DNA of 64,000 bases from UBA7672 sp038326205 (lineage in GTDB: Bacteria > Pseudomonadota > Alphaproteobacteria > Caulobacterales > Hyphomonadaceae): positions 3,035 to 67,034 of the forward strand of contig JBBQJV010000015.1 of assembly GCA_038326205.1 (NCBI GenBank), given 5' to 3'. This document shows positions 34,214 to 46,597 of this stretch, piece by piece (positions within the stretch are counted from its first letter, which is position 1; every line of letters begins with the position of its first letter). Made by a program: the position numbers and the translations under genes. Under the pieces are notes generated by a model. That model was not told where the DNA came from. It worked only from the letters and a program-made list of their open reading frames with translations, and did no database searches.

Positions 34214-35032
34214 TTAGCCGTGGAGCGCGCCCGCATAGATGGCCGCAAGCCCGGTCCCACCCACAAGGATGCGCCACCAGCCGAACAGCGCGAAGCCGCG
34301 CTTCTGCACGAAGTCGAGCATCAGGCGGATGACGATCAGGCCGAAGATGAACGAGGCGACGAAGCCGATTGCGATGATGCCGAGATTGTCGCCGGTCAGA
34401 AAATCACGGCTCTCCCAGAAATCGAGAACAAACGCGCCGACCATGATCGGGATGGCGAGGAAGAAGGAGAACTCAGCCGCCGCGCGCTTGTTGATCCGCA
34501 GCATCATGGAGCCGACGATGGTTGAGCCCGATCGCGACACGCCGGGGATGATCGACAGCACCTGGAAGGTTCCGATCACCGCCGCCTTCCAGAGCGGCAG
34601 GTTCATTGCTGTGTGCTCGGTAGGCGCTGGGGCGATGCGGTCGATGACCAGCAGAACGACGCCGCCGATCACCAGCGACCAGCATATCAGCGCGAGGCTC
34701 TCGAACAGGTAGTGCTTGATGAAGTCGTGCAGCAGGAAGCCCGCCGCAAAAGCGGGTATGCACGCGATGATCACCGACAGCGCAAACCGGCGCGAGGACG
34801 GATCGCTCGGCAGCGTCACCAGCACATGCCAGAGCCGCCCGAAATAGAGCAACACCACGGCCAGGATCGCGCCCAACTGGATCACCACGGTGAACGTCGT
34901 CCAGAATTCGGACTGGAGCCCCAGCGCCGTCTGCGCCAGCAGCAGGTGGCCGGTGGAGGAGACAGGAATGAACTCTGTCAGGCCCTCGACCAGGCCGAGC
35001 AGGATCGCCTGCAGGATCGTCGTTGAGTCCAT
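34214..35032 (-). CDS. uppP: Undecaprenyl-diphosphatase
   Basis: Membrane phosphatase (BacA/UppP) that converts undecaprenyl pyrophosphate to the monophosphate carrier. Multiple spans over 272 aa. The family signatures are present: LVEGLTEFIPVSSTGHLLLA (E-rich first motif) and the GVSRSGSTIVGSMMLR active-site segment. Overproduction is linked to bacitracin tolerance in other bacteria. First gene of the uppP-amj pair; divergent from gltD across 243 bases. Confidence 0.95.
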   Translation of the reverse strand: MDSTTILQAILLGLVEGLTEFIPVSSTGHLLLAQTALGLQSEFWTTFTVVIQLGAILAVVLLYFGRLWHVLVTLPSDPSSRRFALSVIIACIPAFAAGFLLHDFIKHYLFESLALICWSLVIGGVVLLVIDRIAPAPTEHTAMNLPLWKAAVIGTFQVLSIIPGVSRSGSTIVGSMMLRINKRAAAEFSFFLAIPIMVGAFVLDFWESRDFLTGDNLGIIAIGFVASFIFGLIVIRLMLDFVQKRGFALFGWWRILVGGTGLAAIYAGALHG

Positions 35033-35275
35033 GACTGTGTGTCCGGAGTTGGTGTCAGTTGACGCGGGTGTCGCCCCTTTATGGTGGATGTTGGGTTACC
35101 TGCGCTATTTGTCTCTTTTGGTTCTTATTGATGAGGTGAACGCCTCCGTATGCTAAATCTCTGATCACGCATGGCCATTTTTTGATCCATATGGTTCTTA
35201 TTAGCAGAAATCCGATTGCGTTGGCCTGTCCAGTTGGGCATTGAAGTGCCTCGCGTCCCCTAATCCGGTGCTCTC

Positions 35276-36727
35276 ATGGCGCAACAGCGCATGCTCTCGT
35301 TCGTCGCCGTGGGTCAGCAGACGCCTGAAAAGCGTGAGGCTGACGAACGCCGCTCCGATTTCCACGAGATCTACGCGGATTTCATCGAAGCGAAGGCGAA
35401 TGAGCAGTCCTCGCGCTGTTCGCAGTGCGGCGTGCCGTTTTGTCAGACGCATTGTCCGCTCGGAAACAACATTCCGGACTGGCTGATGCTGACAGCCAAC
35501 GGCAGGCTGGAAGAGGCCTACGAGCTCTCCGCCGCTACTTCGAACATGCCCGAGATCTGTGGCCGCATCTGCCCACAGGACCGGCTTTGCGAAGGCGGCT
35601 GCGTCATCGAACAATCAGGCCACGGCGCCGTCACCATCGGCGCAGTCGAGCGCTACATCACCGACACCGCCTGGGAACGCGGCTGGGTGCAACCGATCAA
35701 ACCCCTACGCAACCACTCGCAAAGCATCGGCATCATCGGCGCAGGCCCCGCTGGCTTGTCAGCCGCCGACGAACTGCGCTCTGCCGGCTATCGCGTGACC
35801 GTCTATGATCGGCACGACCGCGCCGGTGGCCTGCTGATCTATGGCATCCCGAACTTCAAGCTGGAGAAAGAGATCGTCGAGCGCCGCGTGAAACGCCTCG
35901 CCGATGGCGGTGTCGAATTCAAGCTGAACACCGACATCGGCAAGGACGTCACCTTTGCCGACCTGCGCTCGAAACACGATGCGATCTTGGTCGCAACCGG
36001 CGTCTACAAATCGAAAGAGCTGGCCGCGCCCGGCAGCGATGCCAAGGGCGTCCTGAAAGCGCTCGACTATCTCATCGCTGCAAACCGCACCGGCCTTGGC
36101 GAGACGGTCGCGGATTTCGAAAGCGGCAGGCTAAATGCCGCGAAGAAGAACGTCGTCGTCATCGGCGGCGGCGACACTGCGATGGATTGCGTGCGCACAG
36201 CGATCCGCCAGGGCGCAAAATCCGTCACCTGCCTCTACCGCCGCGACCGCACGAACATGCCGGGCTCGCAGCGCGAAGTCGCCAACGCAGAGGAAGAGGG
36301 CGTCAAGTTCGACTGGCTCGCGGCGCCGCTTTCCGTTTCGGAAAAAAAGAGCGGCGGCGCCAAGGGCGTTCGCGCCGCGCGTATGCGCCTTGGTCCGCCG
36401 GATGCGTCGGGCCGCCAAGCGCCTGAAGAAATTCCCGGTTCGGACTACGAAACAAAGGCTGATATGGTCATCAAGGCGCTGGGCTTCGATCCTGAGGACC
36501 TGCCAGCCCACTTCTCCGAATCCGCGCTCACGGTGAACCGCTGGGGTGGCGTCAAGGTCGACTACCGCTCGATGATGACGACCATGGATGGCGTCTTCGC
36601 CGCCGGCGACATCGTGCGCGGCGCATCGCTTGTCGTCTGGGCCATCAAGGAAGGCCGAGACGCCGCCGCCGCCATCGACGTCTACCTCAAGGCTCGCGAC
36701 TCCTCCGCACGCGTGGCGGCGGAGTAG
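35276..36727 (+). CDS. gltD: Glutamate synthase small subunit
   Basis: NADPH-dependent beta subunit of GOGAT; passes electrons from NADPH via FAD and Fe-S clusters to GltB. N-terminal Fe-S cysteines lie in RCSQCGVPFCQTHCPLGN and in CGRICPQDRLCEGGCV. Two Rossmann motifs, GAGPAGLSAADELRSAG and GGGDTAMDCVRTA, follow, and the C-terminal FAAGDIVRGASLVVWAIKEGRDAA is typical. 483 aa. The glutamate synthase pair is in the order gltD then gltB, separated by a pseudogene and a GFA gene. Confidence 0.96.
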   Translation: MAQQRMLSFVAVGQQTPEKREADERRSDFHEIYADFIEAKANEQSSRCSQCGVPFCQTHCPLGNNIPDWLMLTANGRLEEAYELSAATSNMPEICGRICPQDRLCEGGCVIEQSGHGAVTIGAVERYITDTAWERGWVQPIKPLRNHSQSIGIIGAGPAGLSAADELRSAGYRVTVYDRHDRAGGLLIYGIPNFKLEKEIVERRVKRLADGGVEFKLNTDIGKDVTFADLRSKHDAILVATGVYKSKELAAPGSDAKGVLKALDYLIAANRTGLGETVADFESGRLNAAKKNVVVIGGGDTAMDCVRTAIRQGAKSVTCLYRRDRTNMPGSQREVANAEEEGVKFDWLAAPLSVSEKKSGGAKGVRAARMRLGPPDASGRQAPEEIPGSDYETKADMVIKALGFDPEDLPAHFSESALTVNRWGGVKVDYRSMMTTMDGVFAAGDIVRGASLVVWAIKEGRDAAAAIDVYLKARDSSARVAAE

Positions 36728-36731
36728 CGCA

Positions 36732-36936
36732 ATGGATGTCTATCAGCTCTCCTGCGACCTGAAGCCAGGCGTGCGCGACTATCAGTTCCTCGCCGCGCTC
36801 GACGGCTATCTCGGCGCGCAACGAGCCGGTCGAGGGCGCGCACCATGGCGTCAATTCCCTCGTCCGTAATTTCCAGGCCGCCCTCTATCGCGACTACCCC
36901 GATCCCCACCGCCAGCATGGCGAGGAGTGTTTCTGA
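36732..36936 (+). pseudogene. DUF6614-like gene, internally deleted remnant
   Basis: An ATG at 36732 opens MDVYQLSCDLKPGVRDYQFLAALDGYLG, which resembles the N-terminus of small DUF6614-type proteins. The family's C-terminus reappears in the next frame at about 36814-36936 as NEPVEGAHHGVNSLVRN followed by FQAALYRDYPDPHRQHGEECF and TGA. The middle of the protein (I estimate about 45-50 residues) is missing, and the join at GGCGCG/GCGCGC shifts the frame. The remnant stop overlaps the GFA start (TGATG). Confidence 0.72.
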
Positions 36937-37360
36937 TGACGACACACACCGGACACTGCCTCTGCGGCGCGACCGCCTATGAAGGCAAAGGCGAGCCTCA
37001 CATGCACGTCTGCCATTGCAGCAACTGCACGCGCTGGTCAGGCGGACCCTTCATCGGCCTGCGCTTCGCGGACGGCATCGCGATCACCACGCCCGACGCG
37101 CTGACGTGGTTCGCGTCGTCCGAATGGGCCGAGCGCGGATCGTGCAGCAAGTGCGGCAGCGTGATGTTCTACAAGCTGCGCGGAGAAACGTCCCCACAGG
37201 TCGTCAGCGCCGGTAGCCTTGACGCAGCGCCCGGCGTCGACATTTCTGAGCACATCTTCATCGAAGAGAAGCCCGCCTATTACGACTTCGCCGACAGCGC
37301 CCCGCGCGTCACCGGCGCGGAAGTCTTTGAACGTTTCACCGGTCCACAGGGCGACCAGCC

Positions 37361-37364
<4 letters not shown>
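36936..37364 (+). CDS. GFA-family zinc-binding protein
   Basis: A 142-residue DUF636/GFA-fold protein (named for glutathione-dependent formaldehyde-activating enzyme). The zinc ligands are CLCG (residues about 9-11), CHCSNC (about 28-33) and CSKCGSVMFY (about 72-75). ATG 36936 has GGAG eight bases upstream and overlaps the stop of the preceding remnant. The stop overlaps the gltB start by four bases (ATGA), so GFA is translationally coupled to gltB. A link to glutamate synthesis is not established. Confidence 0.9.
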
Positions 37365-41914
<4,550 letters not shown>

Positions 41915-41921
41915 CTCCGAT

Positions 41922-42206
41922 ATGCAATTCGCCAAACGTCTTCGCGAGCCGGTGATGCAGGGTGAGGTCACGTGCTCGGTGCGCATCTGGCAATCGCCGC
42001 GCGTGAAGGTTGGCGGACACTATGCGCTCGGGCCGGGCGCAATCGAGGTGACGTCACTGAAGCGGATCGGACTCGCCGACATCACGCCCACACTCGCCCT
42101 GCGCTCAGGCTTTGCCGGCGTCGTCGATCTTCTGAAAATCGCCAAGCACGGCGCCGGCGAGAACGTCTATCTCGTCGAGTTCGTGTACCACGACACTCGC
42201 GTGTGA
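41922..42206 (+). CDS. ASCH/PUA-like small protein
   Basis: A 94-residue basic protein resembling ASCH-type RNA-binding beta-barrel domains (an FAKRLREPVMQGEVTCSVRIWQSPRVKVGGHYALGPG start, IEVTSLKRIGLADITPTLALRSGF middle, VYLVEFVYHDTRV end). These domains are thought to bind RNA or act on modified nucleosides. It follows gltB by seven bases, so it is probably co-transcribed. The assignment is by pattern recognition only. Confidence 0.7.
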   Translation: MQFAKRLREPVMQGEVTCSVRIWQSPRVKVGGHYALGPGAIEVTSLKRIGLADITPTLALRSGFAGVVDLLKIAKHGAGENVYLVEFVYHDTRV

Positions 42207-42213
42207 GGTCGGT

Positions 42214-42534
42214 CTAGTCTTTCCGCCAGGGCGACTTGATGGTGTAGCCCTGCTCTACTGGCGGCGCTGTTGGCATGGACTGCGTCGAGAACGTGTCGCC
42301 GCCCGAAGGGATCTCGAAGCCGGCAATCTGCTTCGGTGGCACGATCTGGAACCCCAGCGCATTGAACAGCGCGATGAACCCAACGAACGACAAGATCGTC
42401 GTGGCCACCACCTGCGCAAAGATACGCGTGATCAATCCACGGAAAAAGAACGCCGCGCTCAAAGCAGCGACCGTGCTGCCGCCAAGCCCGGCGAGGCCCG
42501 CCACCGTCGCAAGATCGAAATCAAGACCGCCCAT
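42214..42534 (-). CDS. Small membrane protein of unknown function
   Basis: A 106-residue protein with two predicted membrane spans (about residues 11-30 and 40-60) followed by a polar C-terminal tail of about 45 residues. No known family. ATG 42534 has GGAGG five bases upstream and is clearly better than the upstream start at 42597. Converges with the ASCH-like gene; only eight bases separate the ends. Confidence 0.65.
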   Translation of the reverse strand: MGGLDFDLATVAGLAGLGGSTVAALSAAFFFRGLITRIFAQVVATTILSFVGFIALFNALGFQIVPPKQIAGFEIPSGGDTFSTQSMPTAPPVEQGYTIKSPWRKD

Positions 42535-42641
42535 CGCATCCTCCCAAACAGCCGCGTACCCCCAAGCGTGGTAGGGAGGGTTGCTGCGACCCGTCAATCC
42601 GCGGGAGACTAGACGAAGTTCGCCCCAAGGAAACCTGCCCT

Positions 42642-43067
42642 ATGTCAGCTATTCCTCGGCCAACCAATCAGGGGCCAACCTCTCACGGCTCATGTCATTG
42701 CGGCGCTGTCAGGTTCACGGTCGCGGGCGACCTCACGGATGCCTACACCTGCTCTTGCTCGTTGTGTTCGAAGAAGAACGCGCTGATGGCGACCGTCCAT
42801 GAAAGCCGTCTCACCATCACGGCGGGCGAGGACAAGCTCGGGCTTTACCAGTGGAATGCGCGCATAGCGAAACACTATTTCTGCTTGGTTTGCGGCATCT
42901 ATCCGTTTCACCCGAAGCGTTCGATGCCCGATCATTACGGTCTCAACCTCAAGGCTCTGGACGATTTCGACCGGGCCGCGCTGCCCGTCCGCGATGCTGA
43001 AGGCCAGGGCATGCCCATCGTCGATCCGAACGCCCGCGAGGCGTGGCTGGGCCCGCGCCAGACATGA
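42642..43067 (+). CDS. GFA-family zinc-binding protein
   Basis: A second, unrelated-looking GFA/DUF636 protein of 141 aa. Zinc ligands: CHCG (about 18-20), CSCSLCSKK (about 35-40) and the terminal pair in CLVCGIYPFHPKR. It shares little sequence with the 36936 GFA outside the metal motifs. It has its own promoter region (42535-42641, between the two divergent genes). The catalytic activity of most family members is unproven. Confidence 0.88.
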   Translation: MSAIPRPTNQGPTSHGSCHCGAVRFTVAGDLTDAYTCSCSLCSKKNALMATVHESRLTITAGEDKLGLYQWNARIAKHYFCLVCGIYPFHPKRSMPDHYGLNLKALDDFDRAALPVRDAEGQGMPIVDPNAREAWLGPRQT

Positions 43068-43077
43068 CGGCTTGCCA

Positions 43078-43108
43078 TTTTTACCCGGGTATTATATCCG
43101 GGTAAAAA
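43078..43108. promoter_or_regulatory. Palindrome upstream of the GIY-YIG gene
   Basis: TTTTTACCCGG (43078-43088) and CCGGGTAAAAA (43098-43108) form a perfect 11-bp inverted repeat around a nine-base AT spacer; CCGGGTA also occurs as a direct repeat 13 bases apart. The right arm ends in A rather than T, so it is not an intrinsic terminator for the upstream GFA gene. It lies 25 bases before the GIY-YIG start, where a repressor would sit. Confidence 0.6.
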
Positions 43109-43132
43109 GCCTCGCAAAAAGGTAGTGGCGCC

Positions 43133-43477
43133 ATGGTCGACAAATCCCGCCGCCAGGAATTGCTCCAGCAATTCTCCGAACGCCCGCCGCAGAACGGTAT
43201 CTTTGCTTTGCGCAACACCAAAACCGGTGAAGTGTGGGTCGGGCACAGCAAGAATATCGACAAGCAGCAGAACAGCCTGTGGACCCGCCTCTCCGGCCCG
43301 CTGAGCGCCAACAAGGATGTGCAGGCTTCGTGGAAAGCCCACGGCGCAGACGCCTTCAGCTATGAAATCCTCGAGCGCATTTCGGAGACCGACCCGCACG
43401 TACTCGAACGGCTTCGATCCGAACGCGCCGAACACTGGCGCAAACAGCTCAATGCGGGGACGGTGAAGGGGTCGTGA
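43133..43477 (+). CDS. GIY-YIG nuclease-family protein
   Basis: A 114-residue protein with a GIY-YIG-like fold: GIFALRNTKTGEVWVGHSKNI contains the GIY and (Y)IG equivalents, here GIF and VWVG, and R/E positions follow in LWTRLSG and FSYEILERI. Short stand-alone members of this family are common in Caulobacterales-type genomes and have no known role. An AAGG lies about 10 bases before the ATG. The gene is preceded by a strong palindrome (43078-43108) and its end overlaps the decayed glycosidase gene by 29 bases. Confidence 0.8.
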   Translation: MVDKSRRQELLQQFSERPPQNGIFALRNTKTGEVWVGHSKNIDKQQNSLWTRLSGPLSANKDVQASWKAHGADAFSYEILERISETDPHVLERLRSERAEHWRKQLNAGTVKGS

Positions 43478-43985
43478 CGACGACCAGAGGCCCGAGCGGG
43501 AAGCACGCATCCATTCGCTTGAGCGATGGCGCCCGCAGGCTCGAAACCGCGCCGTCGAAATAGAGTGCACTGGCGCTCTTCAGGTCGTCGCGAAAGAACC
43601 GCGCCATGTGATCTCCGCTGATGCCAACACCGTTTTGCACACAACGGGAATCGCAATCGCCGCTGAAAGCGAGATGCAGGTTTCAACCACCACCAGCATC
43701 GGCCCGGACTGTGTCGCCCACACTGCCTCGGGCTTTGCGGCAAGATAGGCGTCAGTCGCCATCACATGGGGATCGCTTGCCGCGTCGACCCAGAACACAC
43801 CATTCGGTTTCAGGTGGAAATTGCCCGGCGCGTCCGTCGTGCTGATTGCGTGAAGCTCCTGCCGGTTCTCGACATAGAGCCCGATCGGCGATCCGGCAGT
43901 GTCGAACATTCCCGCGTTCATCGCGAATGCGTCGTCCGCCTCCGCAAGCGGAAAGACCAAGCATGAGTATCACGAAACCTACGAG
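43449..43985 (-). pseudogene. Phosphodiester glycosidase (NAGPA-like) gene, decayed
   Basis: Reading on the minus strand, a lipoprotein-like start (VILMLGLSACGGG, about 43976-43940) is followed, in another frame, by AFAMNAGMFDTAGSPIGLYV, then GNFHLKPNGVFWVDA and VWATQSGPMLVV (to about 43700). After a further shift comes NGVGISGDHMARFFRDDL, then FDGAVSSLRAP and MDACFPLGPLVVVT, ending at 43449. This is the core of the phosphodiester glycosidase family, but the residues between the signal and the core, and a segment after GISGD, are missing, and at least two frame changes are required. Not expressed as an intact enzyme. Confidence 0.75.
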
Positions 43986-44047
43986 GCGGATGTCCGCGGT
44001 GTCGGTCAATTCCAGCGTTGTGGAAAGTCTACCGGCGCTGGCGAATC

Positions 44048-44782
44048 CTAGATTTTCACCGCGGGAAGCGCGTTGAAGGCGGTCCGCAGCGAGGTCGCCC
44101 ACGAGTCGCTGATTTGGCGAAACTCCGGGTGGTCGCTTTCGATGCGCTGGGTCTTCGCCCTGAATTCGTTGACCGGTATCACGCATAGGTCGAGCGGCAT
44201 ACCGACCGACAGGTTGGAGCGAACGGTGGAATCCATACTCACTAGCGCCGCCTTGGTTGCTTCCTCGATCGTGGTGTCGGGGCGGATTACGCGGTCGAGG
44301 ATCGGCTTGCCATACTTGTGCTCGCCGATCTGCATGTAGGGCGTGTCTTCGCCCGCCTCGATAAAATTTCCGGCTGTGTAGATCAAGAACAGGCGCAACT
44401 CGCCGCCCTTGCGCTGGCCGGCCATGATGACCGTGGCGTCTGCCGCCGAGCCCTGCGCCTCGATCTCGGCGCGGTCGCGCTTCTGCACCTCACGCATCGC
44501 CTCGCCGACCATCTGTGCGCCGCGATAGAGCGAATCGCAGGTCATCAGGCTTTCGATCTCGGGATCGACCCGGCTCTGCTTGACCTGCGTGGTCAGGTGC
44601 GTGACGACACCCTGCGTGATGCCGAGATTGCCCGCCGTCATCAGCGCAACAACGCGGTCGCCTGGCTCCTCGAACAGGAACATCTTGCGGAAACGAGCCA
44701 CGTTATCGACGCCCGCGTTGGTGCGGGTATCCGAAAGCAGCACAAGTCCGGCCTTGAGCTTGAGGCCAACGCAGTAGGTCAT
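44048..44782 (-). CDS. Anbu proteasome-like peptidase
   Basis: A 244-residue N-terminal nucleophile hydrolase of the Anbu (ancestral beta subunit) type: after Met1 comes Thr2 (MTYCVGLKLKAGLVLLSDTRTNAG), with Asp and Arg of SDTRT and a Lys equivalent in RFRKMFLF, as in proteasome beta subunits, and DSTVRSNLSVGMPLDL in the C-terminal half. Anbu particles form ring or lock-washer assemblies; their substrates remain unclear. It is the last gene of a four-gene minus-strand operon with transglutaminase, alpha-E and ATP-grasp genes, the usual Anbu gene cluster. Confidence 0.93.
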   Translation of the reverse strand: MTYCVGLKLKAGLVLLSDTRTNAGVDNVARFRKMFLFEEPGDRVVALMTAGNLGITQGVVTHLTTQVKQSRVDPEIESLMTCDSLYRGAQMVGEAMREVQKRDRAEIEAQGSAADATVIMAGQRKGGELRLFLIYTAGNFIEAGEDTPYMQIGEHKYGKPILDRVIRPDTTIEEATKAALVSMDSTVRSNLSVGMPLDLCVIPVNEFRAKTQRIESDHPEFRQISDSWATSLRTAFNALPAVKI

Positions 44783-44818
44783 TTCCGTCCTGATTCCCCG
44801 GCGTAGCTGCCGGCCCCA

Positions 44819-45664
44819 TTATTGCTGGGTCTGGCTTTGCCCGTCTTGATTCTGTGTCTGAGACTGGCCTGTCGTCTGGGCAATGTCGACCGAGGCGCTA
44901 AGCCGCTCCTGAGCGCCGCCGGACACATTGCCGCGGATCGGGGCGGCGTCGGCAGCATCGAGGCCGCAGCCGAGGCGCACATATCTGTCGGTCGGGCAGA
45001 GACGGTTGGCTGAATCGAACCCGACCCAGCCGATATCGGACACGAACGCCTCAGACCACGCATGCGTTTCGGTGACGCTCGCGTCCTCGGAGAGGAGATA
45101 GCCCACCACATATCGCGCCGGCACACGCAAGCTCCGGGCCGCGGCAATGAACACATGCGCGTGGTCCTGACAGACACCCTTGCCGACATTGAGGGCCTGC
45201 GCTGCTGTCGTCGCGGAGGAGGTCGCCCCCGGCGTATACTCGATTGCGTCCGCTACCGCGTTGAATAGGGCGTGCAACCGATCGAGCGGCTTTTCGTCGG
45301 TGATCCCTGCCGCCAGTGCGTCGATCTTCTTGTCGGTCTCTGTCAGCGGGGTCGGGCGCAGATAGACTTGGGGACGCACCGAGTCCCGCAGGCCGCGCAC
45401 GACGCCCGCCGTATCGCTCGTCTCGATCTCACCCTCCGCGACGATGGCGATCTCGGCGCCGCCGCCTGCACAGGTCCAGATCGCCTCCCTGTCGCCCGTC
45501 GCCGTGGTCAGCAGCGGCGCCACCGCCTGCCCGTTCACACTCACCTTCCAGGAATGAACGCGCTGGCTGTCGAAAGCCGGCGGAAAAAGCCTTAGCCGCA
45601 GCGCACAGCGGTCGGCTGGCGGATCGTAAGTATAGATCGTGGTGTGACGGACTGTGAGGCGCAT
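44819..45664 (-). CDS. Transglutaminase-like cysteine protease of the Anbu operon
   Basis: A 281-residue protein with a bacterial transglutaminase N-terminal domain (TIYTYDPPADRCALRLRLFP) and the transglutaminase catalytic triad: Cys in NVGKGVCQDHAHVFIAAAR (about 160), His in THAWSEAFV (about 203) and Asp in GWVGFDSANR (about 215). The tail is an unusual Gln-rich low-complexity stretch (TTGQSQTQNQDGQSQTQQ). Spaced two bases after the alpha-E gene and 37 bases before Anbu, so co-expressed with them. Likely cleaves or cross-links peptides made by the upstream ATP-grasp protein. Confidence 0.93.
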   Translation of the reverse strand: MRLTVRHTTIYTYDPPADRCALRLRLFPPAFDSQRVHSWKVSVNGQAVAPLLTTATGDREAIWTCAGGGAEIAIVAEGEIETSDTAGVVRGLRDSVRPQVYLRPTPLTETDKKIDALAAGITDEKPLDRLHALFNAVADAIEYTPGATSSATTAAQALNVGKGVCQDHAHVFIAAARSLRVPARYVVGYLLSEDASVTETHAWSEAFVSDIGWVGFDSANRLCPTDRYVRLGCGLDAADAAPIRGNVSGGAQERLSASVDIAQTTGQSQTQNQDGQSQTQQ

Positions 45665-45666
45665 GA

Positions 45667-46596
45667 TCAGAAGTGATAGGCCTTGCTGATCTCCATGGAC
45701 AAGCGACGGGTCGTCGTGATCGCTTCGGAGATGAATTCGTGCAGACCCTGCTGGAACAGCTCCTCGATGCCAATCGCATCAAGCCGCTCCACCATCTCGG
45801 CGGCGACCTGCTGAGGCGCTCCCGTCTCGCCATACTGCCTGGCGATGTCGTCCAGGAACCGCTTGATTGAGCTGTAACAGAACGCCAGCGAGCGTGGAAA
45901 TATCGTGCTGAGGATCAGGAAGTCAGCGATGCCCCAGGGCGTGTAATCGCCCTTGTACACGTGGTGATAAGCGCGAAGGGCCGATGTCGCGCGCAGGACG
46001 CTCGTCCACTGGTGATAGTCGCGCCCGCCGCCCACGACATCAGTCTCGGGCAGCAGCACATAGTATTTCACGTCGAGCAGGCGCAGCGTCATGTCAGCGC
46101 GCTCGATCAGCGCGCCGAGGCGCAGAAAGACATATCCGTCGTTGCGCAACAGCGAGCCTTCCACATTTCCCCGGAAGGCGGCCGTGCGGTTCTTGGTCCA
46201 TTCCAGCAGCGTCGGCAGGTTCTTGACCGCCGAGTCCGGGTCCACCTGACCAAGCTGGCGCCACCCATCATTCAGCGCCTCCCACATGTCCTGCGTCAGC
46301 GCCGTGCGGATCGCGCGCCCGTTGGAGCGCGCCGATGCGAGACAGGAGCGGATCGAAGAGGGGTTCTCCTCGTCCAGCAACAGTCGTCGCACGACAGTTG
46401 CTGGATCAAGCTTGGCGTCCTCGACGAGCTCCGGCGCAGAGCCGGAGGCTGCGGCAACGGAGCGCCACTCTTCCTGCTCGTTCGAGCCCGGCAGCATCGC
46501 CATGCGATGGCCCATCTCGATCAGGCGCGCGGTCGCATCCGCTCGCTCCATGTAGCGGCCCATCCAGAACAGGCTCTCGGCGGTGCGGCTCAGCAT
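45667..46596 (-). CDS. Alpha-E domain protein of the Anbu operon
   Basis: A 309-residue all-helical protein of the alpha-E family (LSRTAESLFWMGRYMERADATARLIEMG at the start; FLRLGALIERADMTLRLLDVKYYVLL; YGETGAPQQVAAEMVERLDAIG). It has no known catalytic residues and is always found with the circularly permuted ATP-grasp protein, whose stop lies one base upstream of this gene's start here. It is thought to be a structural partner in an unidentified peptide-modifying system. Confidence 0.92.
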   Translation of the reverse strand: MLSRTAESLFWMGRYMERADATARLIEMGHRMAMLPGSNEQEEWRSVAAASGSAPELVEDAKLDPATVVRRLLLDEENPSSIRSCLASARSNGRAIRTALTQDMWEALNDGWRQLGQVDPDSAVKNLPTLLEWTKNRTAAFRGNVEGSLLRNDGYVFLRLGALIERADMTLRLLDVKYYVLLPETDVVGGGRDYHQWTSVLRATSALRAYHHVYKGDYTPWGIADFLILSTIFPRSLAFCYSSIKRFLDDIARQYGETGAPQQVAAEMVERLDAIGIEELFQQGLHEFISEAITTTRRLSMEISKAYHF

Positions 46597-46597
46597 G

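Noticed and set aside
32883..34277. Open frame of 464 codons spanning amj and the small membrane gene
   Set aside because: It crosses the end of the NDUFA9-like gene, all of the small membrane gene and all of amj, and its Arg/His-rich translation matches no family, whereas each of those genes has a clear family pattern.
35119..35202. 11-bp direct repeat TGGTTCTTATT upstream of gltD (35119 and 35192)
   Set aside because: 73 bp apart in AT-rich DNA with no symmetry and no regulator nearby; could be chance.
43078..43108. Palindrome considered as an intrinsic terminator for the GFA gene
   Set aside because: The right arm ends in A residues and is followed by GCCTCGC, so the required T-run is missing.
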